Assembly (NCBI GenBank): GCA_029237695.1
Contig: CM055280.1
Coordinates: 31,964,616-32,028,615, forward strand
Length of the DNA stretch: 64,000 nucleotides
From: Conchocele bisecta
Lineage: Eukaryota; Mollusca; Bivalvia; Lucinida; Thyasiridae
Reading direction: 5' to 3'
Notes under the pieces: generated by a model
Told to the model about the DNA's origin: nothing
The model's database searches: none
The model's input: the letters and a program-made list of their open reading frames with translations, nothing else
Translations under genes and position numbers: made by a program
Part shown: positions 55,687-64,000 of the stretch, one piece after another
Layout of the letters: each line of letters opens with the position of its first letter
Numbering within the stretch: the first letter of the stretch is position 1

Positions 55687-55941
55687 CGGTGTTCCGTTAA
55701 GGCCATCGTAATATCTCTATCGGGTCGATACTACGATAGTGCGATGGCGATAGTACGATAATACGATGACGATAGTACGATAGCACGATACCGCGATACC
55801 ACGATGACGATACTACGATATTATATCGTACTATCGCCATCGTGGCATCGTAGTATCGTCATTGTAGCAACGTACTATCGTCATCGTACTATCGTAGTAT
55901 CGACCCGATATCGATATTACGATGACCTTAACGGAACACCG
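55687..55941. mobile_element. TA-flanked fold-back with an ACGATAGT-type interior
   Basis: The ends CGGTGTTCCGTTAAGG and CCTTAACGGAACACCG are perfect inverted repeats with TA on both outer sides (55685-55686, 55942-55943). The interior is a tandem of 8-10 bp variants such as ACGATAGTACGATG on one arm and its complement on the other, so the whole 255 bp can fold on itself. It encodes nothing. Confidence 0.88.
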
Positions 55942-55944
55942 TAC

Positions 55945-56530
55945 TTGGTACCAGTTTATCTAGTGTGGGTACGAACTTGTGATTGCCCCCACTGCTGCAA
56001 CTGTAATCAAAATCCACATATTCATAATTGTCGTCTTGTACAAACAAACAACAAGCGTTTCGCTATGCTTACATGTATCTTTCAGGATCTACTCTGATTT
56101 GTGAGACTGCCAGGGCTTACCTCGTCAGAACACAGCTATATAGCATTAATCAGTCCGTCGGCTTATATTTAAGGGTGGGAATTCGCTCGAAGACCTTCCA
56201 TACCCGAGATAACATTAATCCTAGACCCGTGCTATTGATAGGTCTCGCGCTCGGATGGTTGATTGCACAGCTCAGTCTTGGCAAATCCGTAATTAGTGCC
56301 AGTTAGTTCAGTTAGCTACTGATGAAATGATTGGATGAAATAATCAATGCCCGGCACCCCATAGCTCAAACCAGATGGTGGTCAGTTCTGACTGCGTTAA
56401 AATATTTATGATGGGATTAAATAAATCGGAAAACACCCTGTGTATTCAGTGACCATCACGTGGTGGCCGATAATTACCTTAATGACATCTTGTATCTGGT
56501 GCCTAAAATCTGACACACAATTGCATGTTA
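55945..56530. other. No gene recognised
   Basis: Contains the TTTAAGGGTGGGAATTCGCTCGAAGACCTTCCATACCCG-type word pair shared with 21285 and 54930, here cited only in part. It is the left flank of the large transposon. Confidence 0.4.
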
Positions 56531-56533
56531 TAT

Positions 56534-57101
56534 TAGTAGAGGCAAATTAACACAGATCCGTGACCAATTATCTGAGACAAAGGTTTGAGCACATTTTCCA
56601 CATCTACATTCAATTACGAAAAAAATGAGCGGGGGTGACCCTCGCGAAAATGCTGGCAATTTCCGTGAGGAGGCAAAATCCAAGATGGCCGCCATTTTCA
56701 GTCGAATTGGCCATGTGTGGGTTCCTTTTGATCATTGAAGTTGGTTTTTGTGGCTAAAACTTCTGTTACCATGAGCAAAAAGTATCTGCAAAGAATATTG
56801 TCTGAAAAATGCATACAGGATGAAATAATCCAAGATGGCCGCCATTTTCAGTCCAATTATTCATTAACGGCTACAGAAGGGTTATTTTTGACCAATTGAA
56901 GTGTTTTTTTAGTTTAGAACCTCTGCTAACATGAAGAGAAAATATCTGCAAAGAATATTTTACATGAAAATTGCATAGAGGACAGAAAAATCCAAGATGG
57001 CCACCATTTTTCATCAAAATATTCAATTACATGCTTAATAAATAGCAGTGAATTCCGTTTTGAAGCCTAAATTTCTGTTTTTGAAGAGGACAATGTAATT
57101 A
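56534..57101 (+). repeat. Left terminal inverted repeat with subterminal motif repeats
   Basis: The arm matches 62427-63005 on the opposite strand to the position of GAGGACAATGTAATTA. It contains three ~155 bp sub-units, each with TCCAAGATGGCCGCCATTTT followed by AATATCTGCAAAGAATATT-type words. A fourth motif (AAGATGGCTGCCAT) lies just beyond at about 57147. Confidence 0.9.
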
Positions 57102-57557
57102 TATTGTATACTTTGTTAAAATTAGCAAATTTACAAGTTTGAAAATCCAAGATGGCTGCCATATTCTTGAAAATGTTGTACTTAAGAAAGGCAATGGTGG
57201 TTCAGGTTTCTAAATATCTGTGAACATATCATCCTCTTCACCGTCCGAGTCCGTTGAAAATGTCAGAGGATGTATCATCTGCTTGTTCAACAGATTTACT
57301 TCCAGCAATCATGTCATTTAATGTTTGGGGAAGTGCTGGTTTGGATAACGAAGTGGTTCACACTTTTCCCCATTCATTAGCCATCCATGTCCAAGTGGGG
57401 AAGGTGGAGCGTCTGGTAAATCGTATCTCAATAATGTGTAGACCTATAGTTGGCTCTCTCAACCTTCAAACGGTGTGAATCTATATCTGGTGGTATTCTG
57501 AGAGTGGATTTCTTCTTCATATTCTTCCACTTTGTCGCTCTCGCCTCCGCGAGGGTT
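57102..57557. other. Internal non-coding part of the transposon, 3' side
   Basis: Follows the transposase end. A fourth AAGATGG motif near 57147 is the only repeat of note. The 74-codon plus-strand frame at 57254-57478 lies within antisense sequence and is not supported. Confidence 0.5.
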
Positions 57558-58110
57558 TTACTGACTTTGTCTTTGTAGACATATTTCACGGTAAATCTCA
57601 TCAATGCTTTCTACAGTTGTTTCGGACATGGGCAGTGAGCTTCCCAAAGTCTCCAACAACGTGTGTGCTTCATTACTTGTTTTCACTGTATCAAAAACAG
57701 TTTTCTTTCCATGACCAAAAGAATGCGGTAGCTGCATCTGAGCCTGTGAAAATGTGAAGCGGTAGAATAATGTTGGAGTCGTAATCTGAGCATAGAAACT
57801 TACTGTCATAGACTGATGACTTTCGTTTGATTCCTAAATCTCCATCTATCTTGTGGGCAACATATGCTGAAAGAACAACCACATCAGTATCCTCAGCATC
57901 GATGACAACCACATCTGTTTCTCCTGCTTTCCTTATCGCAGAGTAGATGTACAGCAGTATTGTGTCGGCTTCCAGGTGTTGACACTCAAACTCCACTTTT
58001 CTTGTGTCTTCTTTGTCAGATGAGAGATCCCAGCACTTATCTCTTACTGAGTAAAGGAACTGTACATTTACTTTCTTCTGTGCGATATCTCTGAATTCTT
58101 TCTTCAGAAA
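57558..58110 (-). other. C-terminal PIN/XPG-like nuclease module of the transposase
   Basis: After the TAA the frame continues with FLKKEFRDIAQKK, then HLEADTILLYIYSAIRK, VVVIDAEDTDVVVLSAYVAH and LPLHIFTGSDAATAFF. The acidic pairs (ADT, DAEDTDVVVL, GSD) are spaced as in PIN/FEN-type metal-dependent nucleases. A frameshift near 57725 moves the last ~50 residues to another frame. Its nuclease nature is inferred from the motif pattern only. Confidence 0.55.
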
Positions 58111-59433
58111 TTACTGAAGTCGTATTTTATTTTTGGAATTCTTGAACATCTCGTTAAATTCTCGTGTCGAAGGAATCCTGTCTTCTTTCTTCATGTAGAT
58201 GTTCTTCGAAACTCCCGCATATCTATGTTCATGTTCACTGTCCTTGGTGAAGTTTGGAACATCGTAAGTGTCGTTAACAAACACCACAGTGTGTGCATTT
58301 CGATGACGAGCACATGCCAAGGAGAATATCTTTTCAGCATAATTTCCCCATGTAAAGACATTCTCATCCCTGGTATCTTTATCTTCAACAGATGGAGTGG
58401 CTAGCCGCCAAAGAAACCCCATGTCAATCAATGCGATGTATGGGTCTTGTATGGAAAGTTCTACAAACTTTAGTTTTTCAATCAGCTTTGACTTCTGACC
58501 CTTTCTCATGGTTCCATTGACATTAAAAATGGGAAGACATTCTTCGGTCACTCGGTTTTGCATTACTTGTACAAGATCAAATGTGTCAGTGCAGCCTTCT
58601 GCAAGAGTGATGACTTCTGCCATAGCCCTATTCTCCATTGCATCAGTTTTTGTAACTGTTTTTGATCCAGCGTTAGCAATGGGAGGAATGCTAAAGTTGT
58701 GTCTTTTATTTCTGTGGAGTGCTGCATCAAACGATGTTTCACTCGAGAACATTCTCTCTCCAATGAACTTGCTCACAGAAGCTTCGCCATCAGCATGGGC
58801 CGATTCAAAATCGATTACCAGCCGTTCTGATGCAACTATCCCAGTCTGCAATGATCGCAATGTAGGACTTGCGAGATCAAATGGATCACATGAAAATTCT
58901 GTCATGCAACTATCTACATCTTGTATTGCCTGTTCGTCGATTCTGAGACGAGTTCGAGAATTCTCACTGTGACCACGAGTGGAATTTGCCAATTCTGCAA
59001 TGGCATGGAGAGACACCCTCACTCTGTTGATGAAATTTACGTTCCTAGTGTGAATCAACAACTGAGGCTCATTCTTCAAAATCCTCGACCACCCAGCTTT
59101 CATCTTTGATCCTTTGTTCATGGTCATCTCTATCCAGAGATCCAAGGGCAAACATGAGTATGGTCTGCCTGTCATTGACTGCGAAAACAGTCCCTCTCTC
59201 ATGTAGCGAGACTTATCCTCATCCAGACAACTTATCTCGAGCCAGAACTCTACAAGCCATCTTCCATATTTGTCGTTGTCATATATCTGCATCCAAGGCA
59301 ACATCATCCTTAGTGATGCCTTGAAAGCATCCCAATCTTGGATTCTCAATGCATGATTGTTCATCAAGAGAATCTCCACCATATTCATGAAACTCAACCA
59401 GTTATTTAGCCATTGGGCTGCCAGCAGTTTCAA
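58111..59433 (-). other. Longest intact block of the transposase (440 codons)
   Basis: A single uninterrupted frame runs through WLNNWLSFMNMVEILLMNNH, RMMLPWMQIYDNDKYGRW, SRYMREGLFSQSMTGRPYSC, LDLWIEMTMNKGSKMKAGW and later FVNDTYDVPNFTKDSEHEHR. It follows directly from the core. The first residues overlap the previous frame. It holds candidate catalytic acids (for example Glu in EFWLEISC), but I cannot assign them. Confidence 0.7.
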
Positions 59434-60740
59434 CTATCTTGAATGCCTCATCTACAAAAGAAGACAATTCTGGATTAGATTCTAGCTCATCATATTGTGC
59501 CTTCATCTCCTCCTTGGAAGATGTAGCTGGGGTTTTCAATACTTCAAGTTCTTGTTTGAGTTCAGATTGATATTTCCAATCCGCTTTCAAGTCCCTGACG
59601 AATGACTCGACGAGAAAGTGCCTCAGACATCACTTTCAGACATCTGATACTGCGTTTATAGTGCTTTCCTGACAGTGCCCGATCTACTGATCCCTCTGCG
59701 ATAACATCGGCTGCTATAAGAATGTCCGATAAGCCAGATCCTTTGAATCTTTTATTCATTGCTGTATAAAGGACAGTGAGCATGGAATGGACCAAGGAAT
59801 GGAAGTATAAGATCAAACTTTTCTGGATTCTCATTCTTCAACTGAACCATGAGGGCATATACTGGTTGATCTCCTACAAGCTGAATAAAGGGCATACATT
59901 TCTTGGTGGCAGCTGCAACCATCCTACACATCACTTCATGAACAACTGACTTCTGAGGAGGCTTAGGAAAAGTAAGAAAGTAAGTATGGCTTACTTTTGA
60001 CAACTTTCTTTTGAATTCGGGCATGGAAACCTGAAAATGCACCAACTCTTTGTGTGTCTGCTGCTATACATTTCCCATCAGAGTCAGTTCGCAACAACGT
60101 ATGAACTGTTCCCTTCAGACGCTGTTTGTTTGTGTGTCTTCTGGTGTGATATCAACTACTGGCCTGATAGCTGGAACACCACGCTTTACTGTCTATAAGG
60201 CTCAACATTATGCAATGTTGCTGTTACTGACTTCAACTCACTAGCCTTTGTCAAGGATAGATCTGAACTGCCACTAGCTATGGCAACATCTTCTGGTTGA
60301 ATGAACATAACATTGGTTCGATGTGATGTGTTTGCACCAGTGAGGGTGTCGTCTTGAAAATCATCATTGTCCATGACAGCCGTTCCAGGAAAGCCTTCTG
60401 CCAGCTCTTCTGGGCAAACCTCATTCTCTTCAATGTCTTGTTTTGCCCACGAGGCATACAGATTGAGGACATCTTGGTAACTTATGCCAAGTGACAGTTT
60501 ATTTAGAATGTCCACTATTTCGCGGCTTCTTGTAGCCCATGGATTGTCACAGACAATAATGTCTTCATGGCTGTGCGTTTCCTCGTGACAACGAAGATAT
60601 CAGTGACGCAATACTCAATATATCTGGTTCGTCACATGGTGTACTAAAAGAAGTTTGAGCCGGATTTCTAAGCCAAGTCAGAAACATACGCAAGAGCATA
60701 TTTGGCTCTTCTGGAAGATCCAACTCATTAGCAGTTGGTG
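59434..60740 (-). other. Core of the transposase, in several frames
   Basis: Recognisable blocks in order are DILNKLSLGISYQDVLNLYA, VPAIRPVVDI, LLTFPKPPQKSVVHEVM, QLVGDQPVYALMVQLKNENP, LPFLGPFHAHC, RFKGSGLSDILIAADVIAEG and RALSGKHYKRSIRCLKVM. The GDQP Asp and the GPFH motif are the best candidates for a DDE-type active site, by position and conservation in the family. This is inference. Confidence 0.6.
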
Positions 60741-61794
60741 GCCATGCCATGATTTTCATCATTTGTAAGCTTCTGCTTCAAACGTCTTGCAACAGAATTC
60801 AGCAATTGTTCATCACTTACACCCCATGAATATATTGCAGCCTCTATATAACTCCCTCCTTCTGATGTGTCATAAACAATGGTGCTCTTGTTCTTGTGAA
60901 AACGAACATGAAAACCAATTTTATCTTCAAATTCCTTCTGTAGCAGTTGCTTAATTGTGCTAGATTTTGTTGTAGTCATATCAAATCCAAAGTTTTTCAT
61001 GAGACTGGTATAATCTAGCAGAAGTCCTTGCAATGACCTTGGTTCTTTCAGTTTCGAAAACAACTTTCTGAACATGTTGAAAAAACATCTGTTGCACTTC
61101 AGCATACCTCACACTTTGCAAGTGCAGAGTAGTGTCCTCCCCTTCTTCGGTACGGTAGACTGGCTGAACATACCTTTTCCAGCAGCCACGATGATACCGA
61201 ATTTCAGCGGCAAATGGATCATTTGTGGAATCAATAACCGCTAATATTCGATCTCGCATTGTATCATCCTCTAGGTAGACCGTGTGTGATTTGAATGTTC
61301 TCCATGCACACTCCTGTTGGAGCAGGCACAATTTCCCTTCCTGTGGATGTTTGGGATTATCTGACTTCATGCACCAGATACATAGCAGCTTATTGTGCAG
61401 TGGTCCACTGCAGTGACGTAGTCGTCTACTGGATGAAGCTGTGTCGCTATCTTCTACATCTACTGGCGGTTGTGCTTCCTGTTCTATCTCTGTCACTTTC
61501 TCCTGTCTTGCAATGGCTTGTTTGTAGCTTCCTCGTGCTACAAAGCTGCATTTTACACTTTTTGTGGAAAAAGATACCTGTGGGTCCATTATCCCATGCT
61601 ACGTTATCATACATGTCTCCATGGCGATCCAGGCCTCTCCAGCCTTTTGCTGATTCCTTCAGCGTATTCCATAAATCAATAGGATAACTGCTTCTATCCT
61701 CATCACACTCTAGGTCGCATATAATACACAACTCTTTTGTCCGTTTCAGTCCCCTTGTCATTGGAGGAAGCGCTCTGATTAGTGGTTCAGACAT
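60741..61794 (-). other. Cys-rich N-terminal modules of the transposase
   Basis: Module 1 has LCIICDLECDEDRSSYP then FFHKKCKMQLCS. Module 2 has LLCIWCMKSDNPKHPQEG, LLQQECAWRTF and EIRYHRGCWKRYVQP. These C-x2-C ... H-x3-C patterns suggest zinc binding and recognition of the element ends. A frameshift near 61530 separates module 1 from module 2. Confidence 0.65.
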
Positions 61795-61854
61795 CTTATG
61801 TTTCTGAATGCATCAAATTATAATAGAAAGTTTATGCCAGGACATACTTTTGAA

Positions 61855-62015
61855 AATAAATGGTAGCGTAGTTAAATCACAATTGACCAATGATAAGACT
61901 GCTTTGTTCAGCTTCTGCAACAAATGCAGTTATGAACATCAGATTAAAAACTGGTAATAAATGGCAGCGTAGTTAGATCACAATTGACCAATGATAAGAC
62001 TGCTGTTCAGCTCAT
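61855..62015. repeat. Tandem duplication beside the right arm
   Basis: AATGGTAGCGTAGTTAAATC, ACAATTGACCAATGATAAG and ACTGCT at 61859 recur at 61965 as AATGGCAGCGTAGTTAGATC and the same continuation. It lies just upstream of the transposase start, so it could be promoter or binding DNA. Confidence 0.85.
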
Positions 62016-62426
62016 TACATCATTCAAGTAAGTAAGAATACAAGGAAGATAACTCTGGATTTTTATTTATTGATGTTTGATGATAATCAAATAATTACAT
62101 TGACACACACACTGTTTGTAACTAATAGCATAAGTAACACATTGTATGTACATGTAATTAGTTAAATCATTTAAAGCAATTAAAGTAAATTAGCTACATA
62201 TGATATATTAATAATAAATAAAGTTTTAATAAACTGAATACATAAATCTGAAAGCCATTATGTAATTTAATCCGTGGTCAAGAAATAGATCGGAACAAAA
62301 GTGTATGAATGAATGTGTGTTTTACTTCTGAGGACAAGTTACCCCCGTCCAAAATACAGCTAGGACATAATCCCCCCGTTCAAATACAAGGTAGGACAAA
62401 ATCCCCCCACCCCCCACATAATAGTG

Positions 62427-63005
62427 TAATTACATTGTCCTCTTCAAAACAGAAATTTAGGCTGCAAAACGGAATTCACTGCTATTTATTAAGCATGTAA
62501 TTGAATATTTTTATGAAAAAATGGCGGCCATCTTGGTTTATTTTTCTGTCCTCTATGCATTTTTCATGTAAAATATTCTTTGCAGATATTTTCTCTCTTC
62601 ATGTTAGCAGAGGTTCTAAACTAGAAAAACAACTTCAATTGGTCAAAAATAAACCCAATTCTGTAGCCGTTAATGAATAATTGGACTGAAAATGGCGGCC
62701 ATCTTGGATTATTTCATCCTGTATGCATTTTTCAGACATAATATTCTTTGCAGATACTTTCTGCTCATGGTAACAGAAGTTTTAGCCACAAAAACCAACT
62801 TCAATGATCAAAAGGAACCCACACATGGCCAATTCGACTGAAAATGGCGGCCATCTTGGATTTTGCCTCCTCACGGAAATTGCCAGCATTTTCGCGAGGG
62901 TCACCCCCGCTCATTTTTTTCGTAATTGAATGTAGATGTGGAAAATGTGCTCAAACCTTTGTCTCAGATAATTGGTCACGGATCTGTGTTAATTTGCCTC
63001 TACTA
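62427..63005 (-). repeat. Right terminal inverted repeat
   Basis: Inverse of 56534-57101 with small indels. AAAATGGCGGCCATCTTGG-type words occur at about 62518, 62690 and 62840, again about 150-170 bp apart. The outer end is GTTAATTTGCCTCTACTA. Confidence 0.9.
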
Positions 63006-63129
63006 TATGTGTGTAAATACATATACTAAACACGTTTTCTCGACTGAACAAAAATATGACATACGTACTTTTCCAAAATACCCATATAAAATGCTGTGAA
63101 TATTTGTGTTATATTTGGATCTGGTTTTA

Positions 63130-63480
63130 GGCACCAGGGTCTATACAACATGTACTTAAACAGAAACTAGACGGTGGTCAGTTGCCGTGCTGTTTATAAT
63201 TATATGTTACACGTCGTCCGCCCTGTTCAATATTTTATGATTGCTTACCCATGTATACACTGACCTGATGCATAGGCTGATCTGGGACTGCGCTCTTCGC
63301 AAATATCATAATGTCCCTTTTCCCATGGACTATACAACATGTTCTTAAAAATAAACTGGACGGTGGTCAGTTGCCATGCATTTTATATATTTCACACGTC
63401 GTCCGCCCTATTTCACGATACGTATTGAATTGCTTACCAATGTATAGTCTGACCTGATGCGTAGGCTGATATGGGACTAG
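63130..63480. repeat. ~188 bp tandem duplication
   Basis: CTATACAACATGT, GACGGTGGTCAGTTGCC, CACGTCGTCCGCCCT and TGACCTGATGC.TAGGCTGAT at 63142-63280 recur 187-188 bp later. The second half contains worn GTGACTGGAG-family words. Confidence 0.75.
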
Positions 63481-63489
63481 GCTATCATA

Positions 63490-64000
63490 ATTTCCATGAA
63501 AATGTGTTTTTACCTAATTTGACGGCATCTACCTTTAATTTATGAATGTAGGACAAAACCCCATTAGACATAACCTCCTTCATGTGAAACAGGCTCGTAG
63601 GGGCTAATACATGAAGCTAAACTAAATAAATTAACGCAAACCCAATCTCCAAGCATAACATAGTATAACCAGTATGACAACCAATACATTCGACAATATA
63701 TAGATGTATATATATATATAGATTACCTATGTATTAATAAATATACATATCACTGCCCACCCCTCCCTCTGTACCATACACAATTCCGATGACACCATAT
63801 ACATGGACTAGGACAATTTGCAACCTCTACCCCAACTCCCACTGACCAATAATCGTCTTCCAATACTGGCGACCGCACCCTATACTTTTTTTTTTTTTTA
63901 ATTCTTCTACAGAGGTTAATAATGGCAGCCAATCGCCTCCTGTTTAACCCTTAATCATGTTCTCTTGTTTTAAAAGATATGTTGTAGAACCAAATGGATA
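63490..64000. other. No gene recognised
   Basis: A (TA)n tract at 63700-63720 and T-rich DNA. The 60-codon minus-strand frame is not supported. Confidence 0.45.

Larger units (their letters stand above)
57558..61794 (-). pseudogene. Broken transposase of the Academ-like element
   Basis: One long protein of roughly 1,400 residues can be followed along the minus strand from the start near 61794 (MSEPLIRALPPMTRGL) to about 57558, but only by crossing reading frames. Frame changes fall near 61530, 61050, 60740, 60580, 60190, 60070, 59790, 59590, 59415 and 57725, and there is one in-frame TAA at 58111-58113. The pieces abut or overlap, leaving no room for introns, so these are lesions or assembly indels. 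Module order: two Cys-rich zinc-type modules, a middle region, a core with GDQPVYALMVQLK and LPFLGPFHAHC, a helical region, then a PIN/XPG-like module. This order is shared with large uncharacterised proteins multiplied in molluscs and cnidarians (from memory). Predicted role: DNA cleavage and transfer in the nucleus. In its present state it is non-functional unless the shifts are sequencing errors. Confidence 0.8.
56534..63005 (-). mobile_element. 6.5 kb Academ-like DNA transposon with ~570 bp inverted ends
   Basis: The two termini are inverted copies starting TAGTAGAGGCAAATTAAC. A 3 bp TAT lies on each outer side (56531-56533 and 63006-63008). A TA duplication with ends starting at the G is equally possible. 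All transposase reading is on the minus strand between the arms. The cut-and-paste class follows from the inverted ends and short duplication. Assignment to Academ rests on Cys-rich N-terminal modules plus an XPG/PIN-like nuclease module, from my memory of the superfamily, and is not proven. Internally it also has a 54 bp tandem duplication next to the right arm. Confidence 0.8.

Noticed and set aside
58508..58972. 154-codon plus-strand frame inside the transposon
   Set aside because: Antisense shadow of the well-supported minus-strand transposase block.
61295..61687. 130-codon plus-strand frame
   Set aside because: Antisense of the Cys-rich N-terminal modules. Cys and Leu richness reflects the complementary codons.

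Overview
The window is intron-rich, gene-poor, AT-rich animal DNA, most probably from a bivalve mollusc. The assignment rests on repeats: many short arrays of 155-170 bp core units tied to (ACGG)n-type tracts and terminal hairpins (the bivalve pearl / Helentron-like non-autonomous architecture), frequent TACATGTA words, several fold-back MITE families, tRNA-derived SINEs, a CR1/Jockey-like LINE and a large Academ-like DNA transposon. I cannot name the genus. A run of exactly 500 N (32486-32985) is a scaffold gap, so some single-base frameshifts below may be assembly errors.

Layout. 1-4 kb: degenerate tandem duplications, a doubtful terminal exon and two fold-back elements. 4.3-6.1 kb: a ~100 bp satellite with a recent 471 bp higher-order duplication. 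6.6-24 kb: almost entirely MITE families, SINE heads and fragments of inverted-repeat elements. 24.5-26.9 kb: a long pearl-like array. 27-30.8 kb: more fold-back elements. 30.9-32.0 kb: the best host gene, the last two exons (minus strand) of a cadherin-repeat protein with a GPI-type C-terminus. Its upstream exons are expected beyond the gap. 33-40 kb: dispersed duplications and another pearl-like array. 41.5-41.9 kb: a candidate terminal exon of a membrane protein whose C-terminal ~40 residues come from a pearl-like element. 42.5-44.7 kb: two more arrays. 45.9-48.9 kb: a 5'-truncated LINE (minus strand) split by a SINE with an 11 bp target-site duplication. 49-54.3 kb: minisatellites and pearl-like arrays, one hit by a TA-flanked hairpin MITE. 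55.7-55.9 kb: a perfect TA-flanked fold-back. 56.5-63.0 kb: a 6.5 kb DNA transposon with ~570 bp terminal inverted repeats and a broken transposase that carries Cys-rich N-terminal modules and a PIN/XPG-like C-terminal module.

No operon-like logic applies. The two host exons and the doubtful 3' exon near 3.1 kb appear to be ends of unrelated genes. Everything else is mobile DNA in various states of decay, and much of it is nested.
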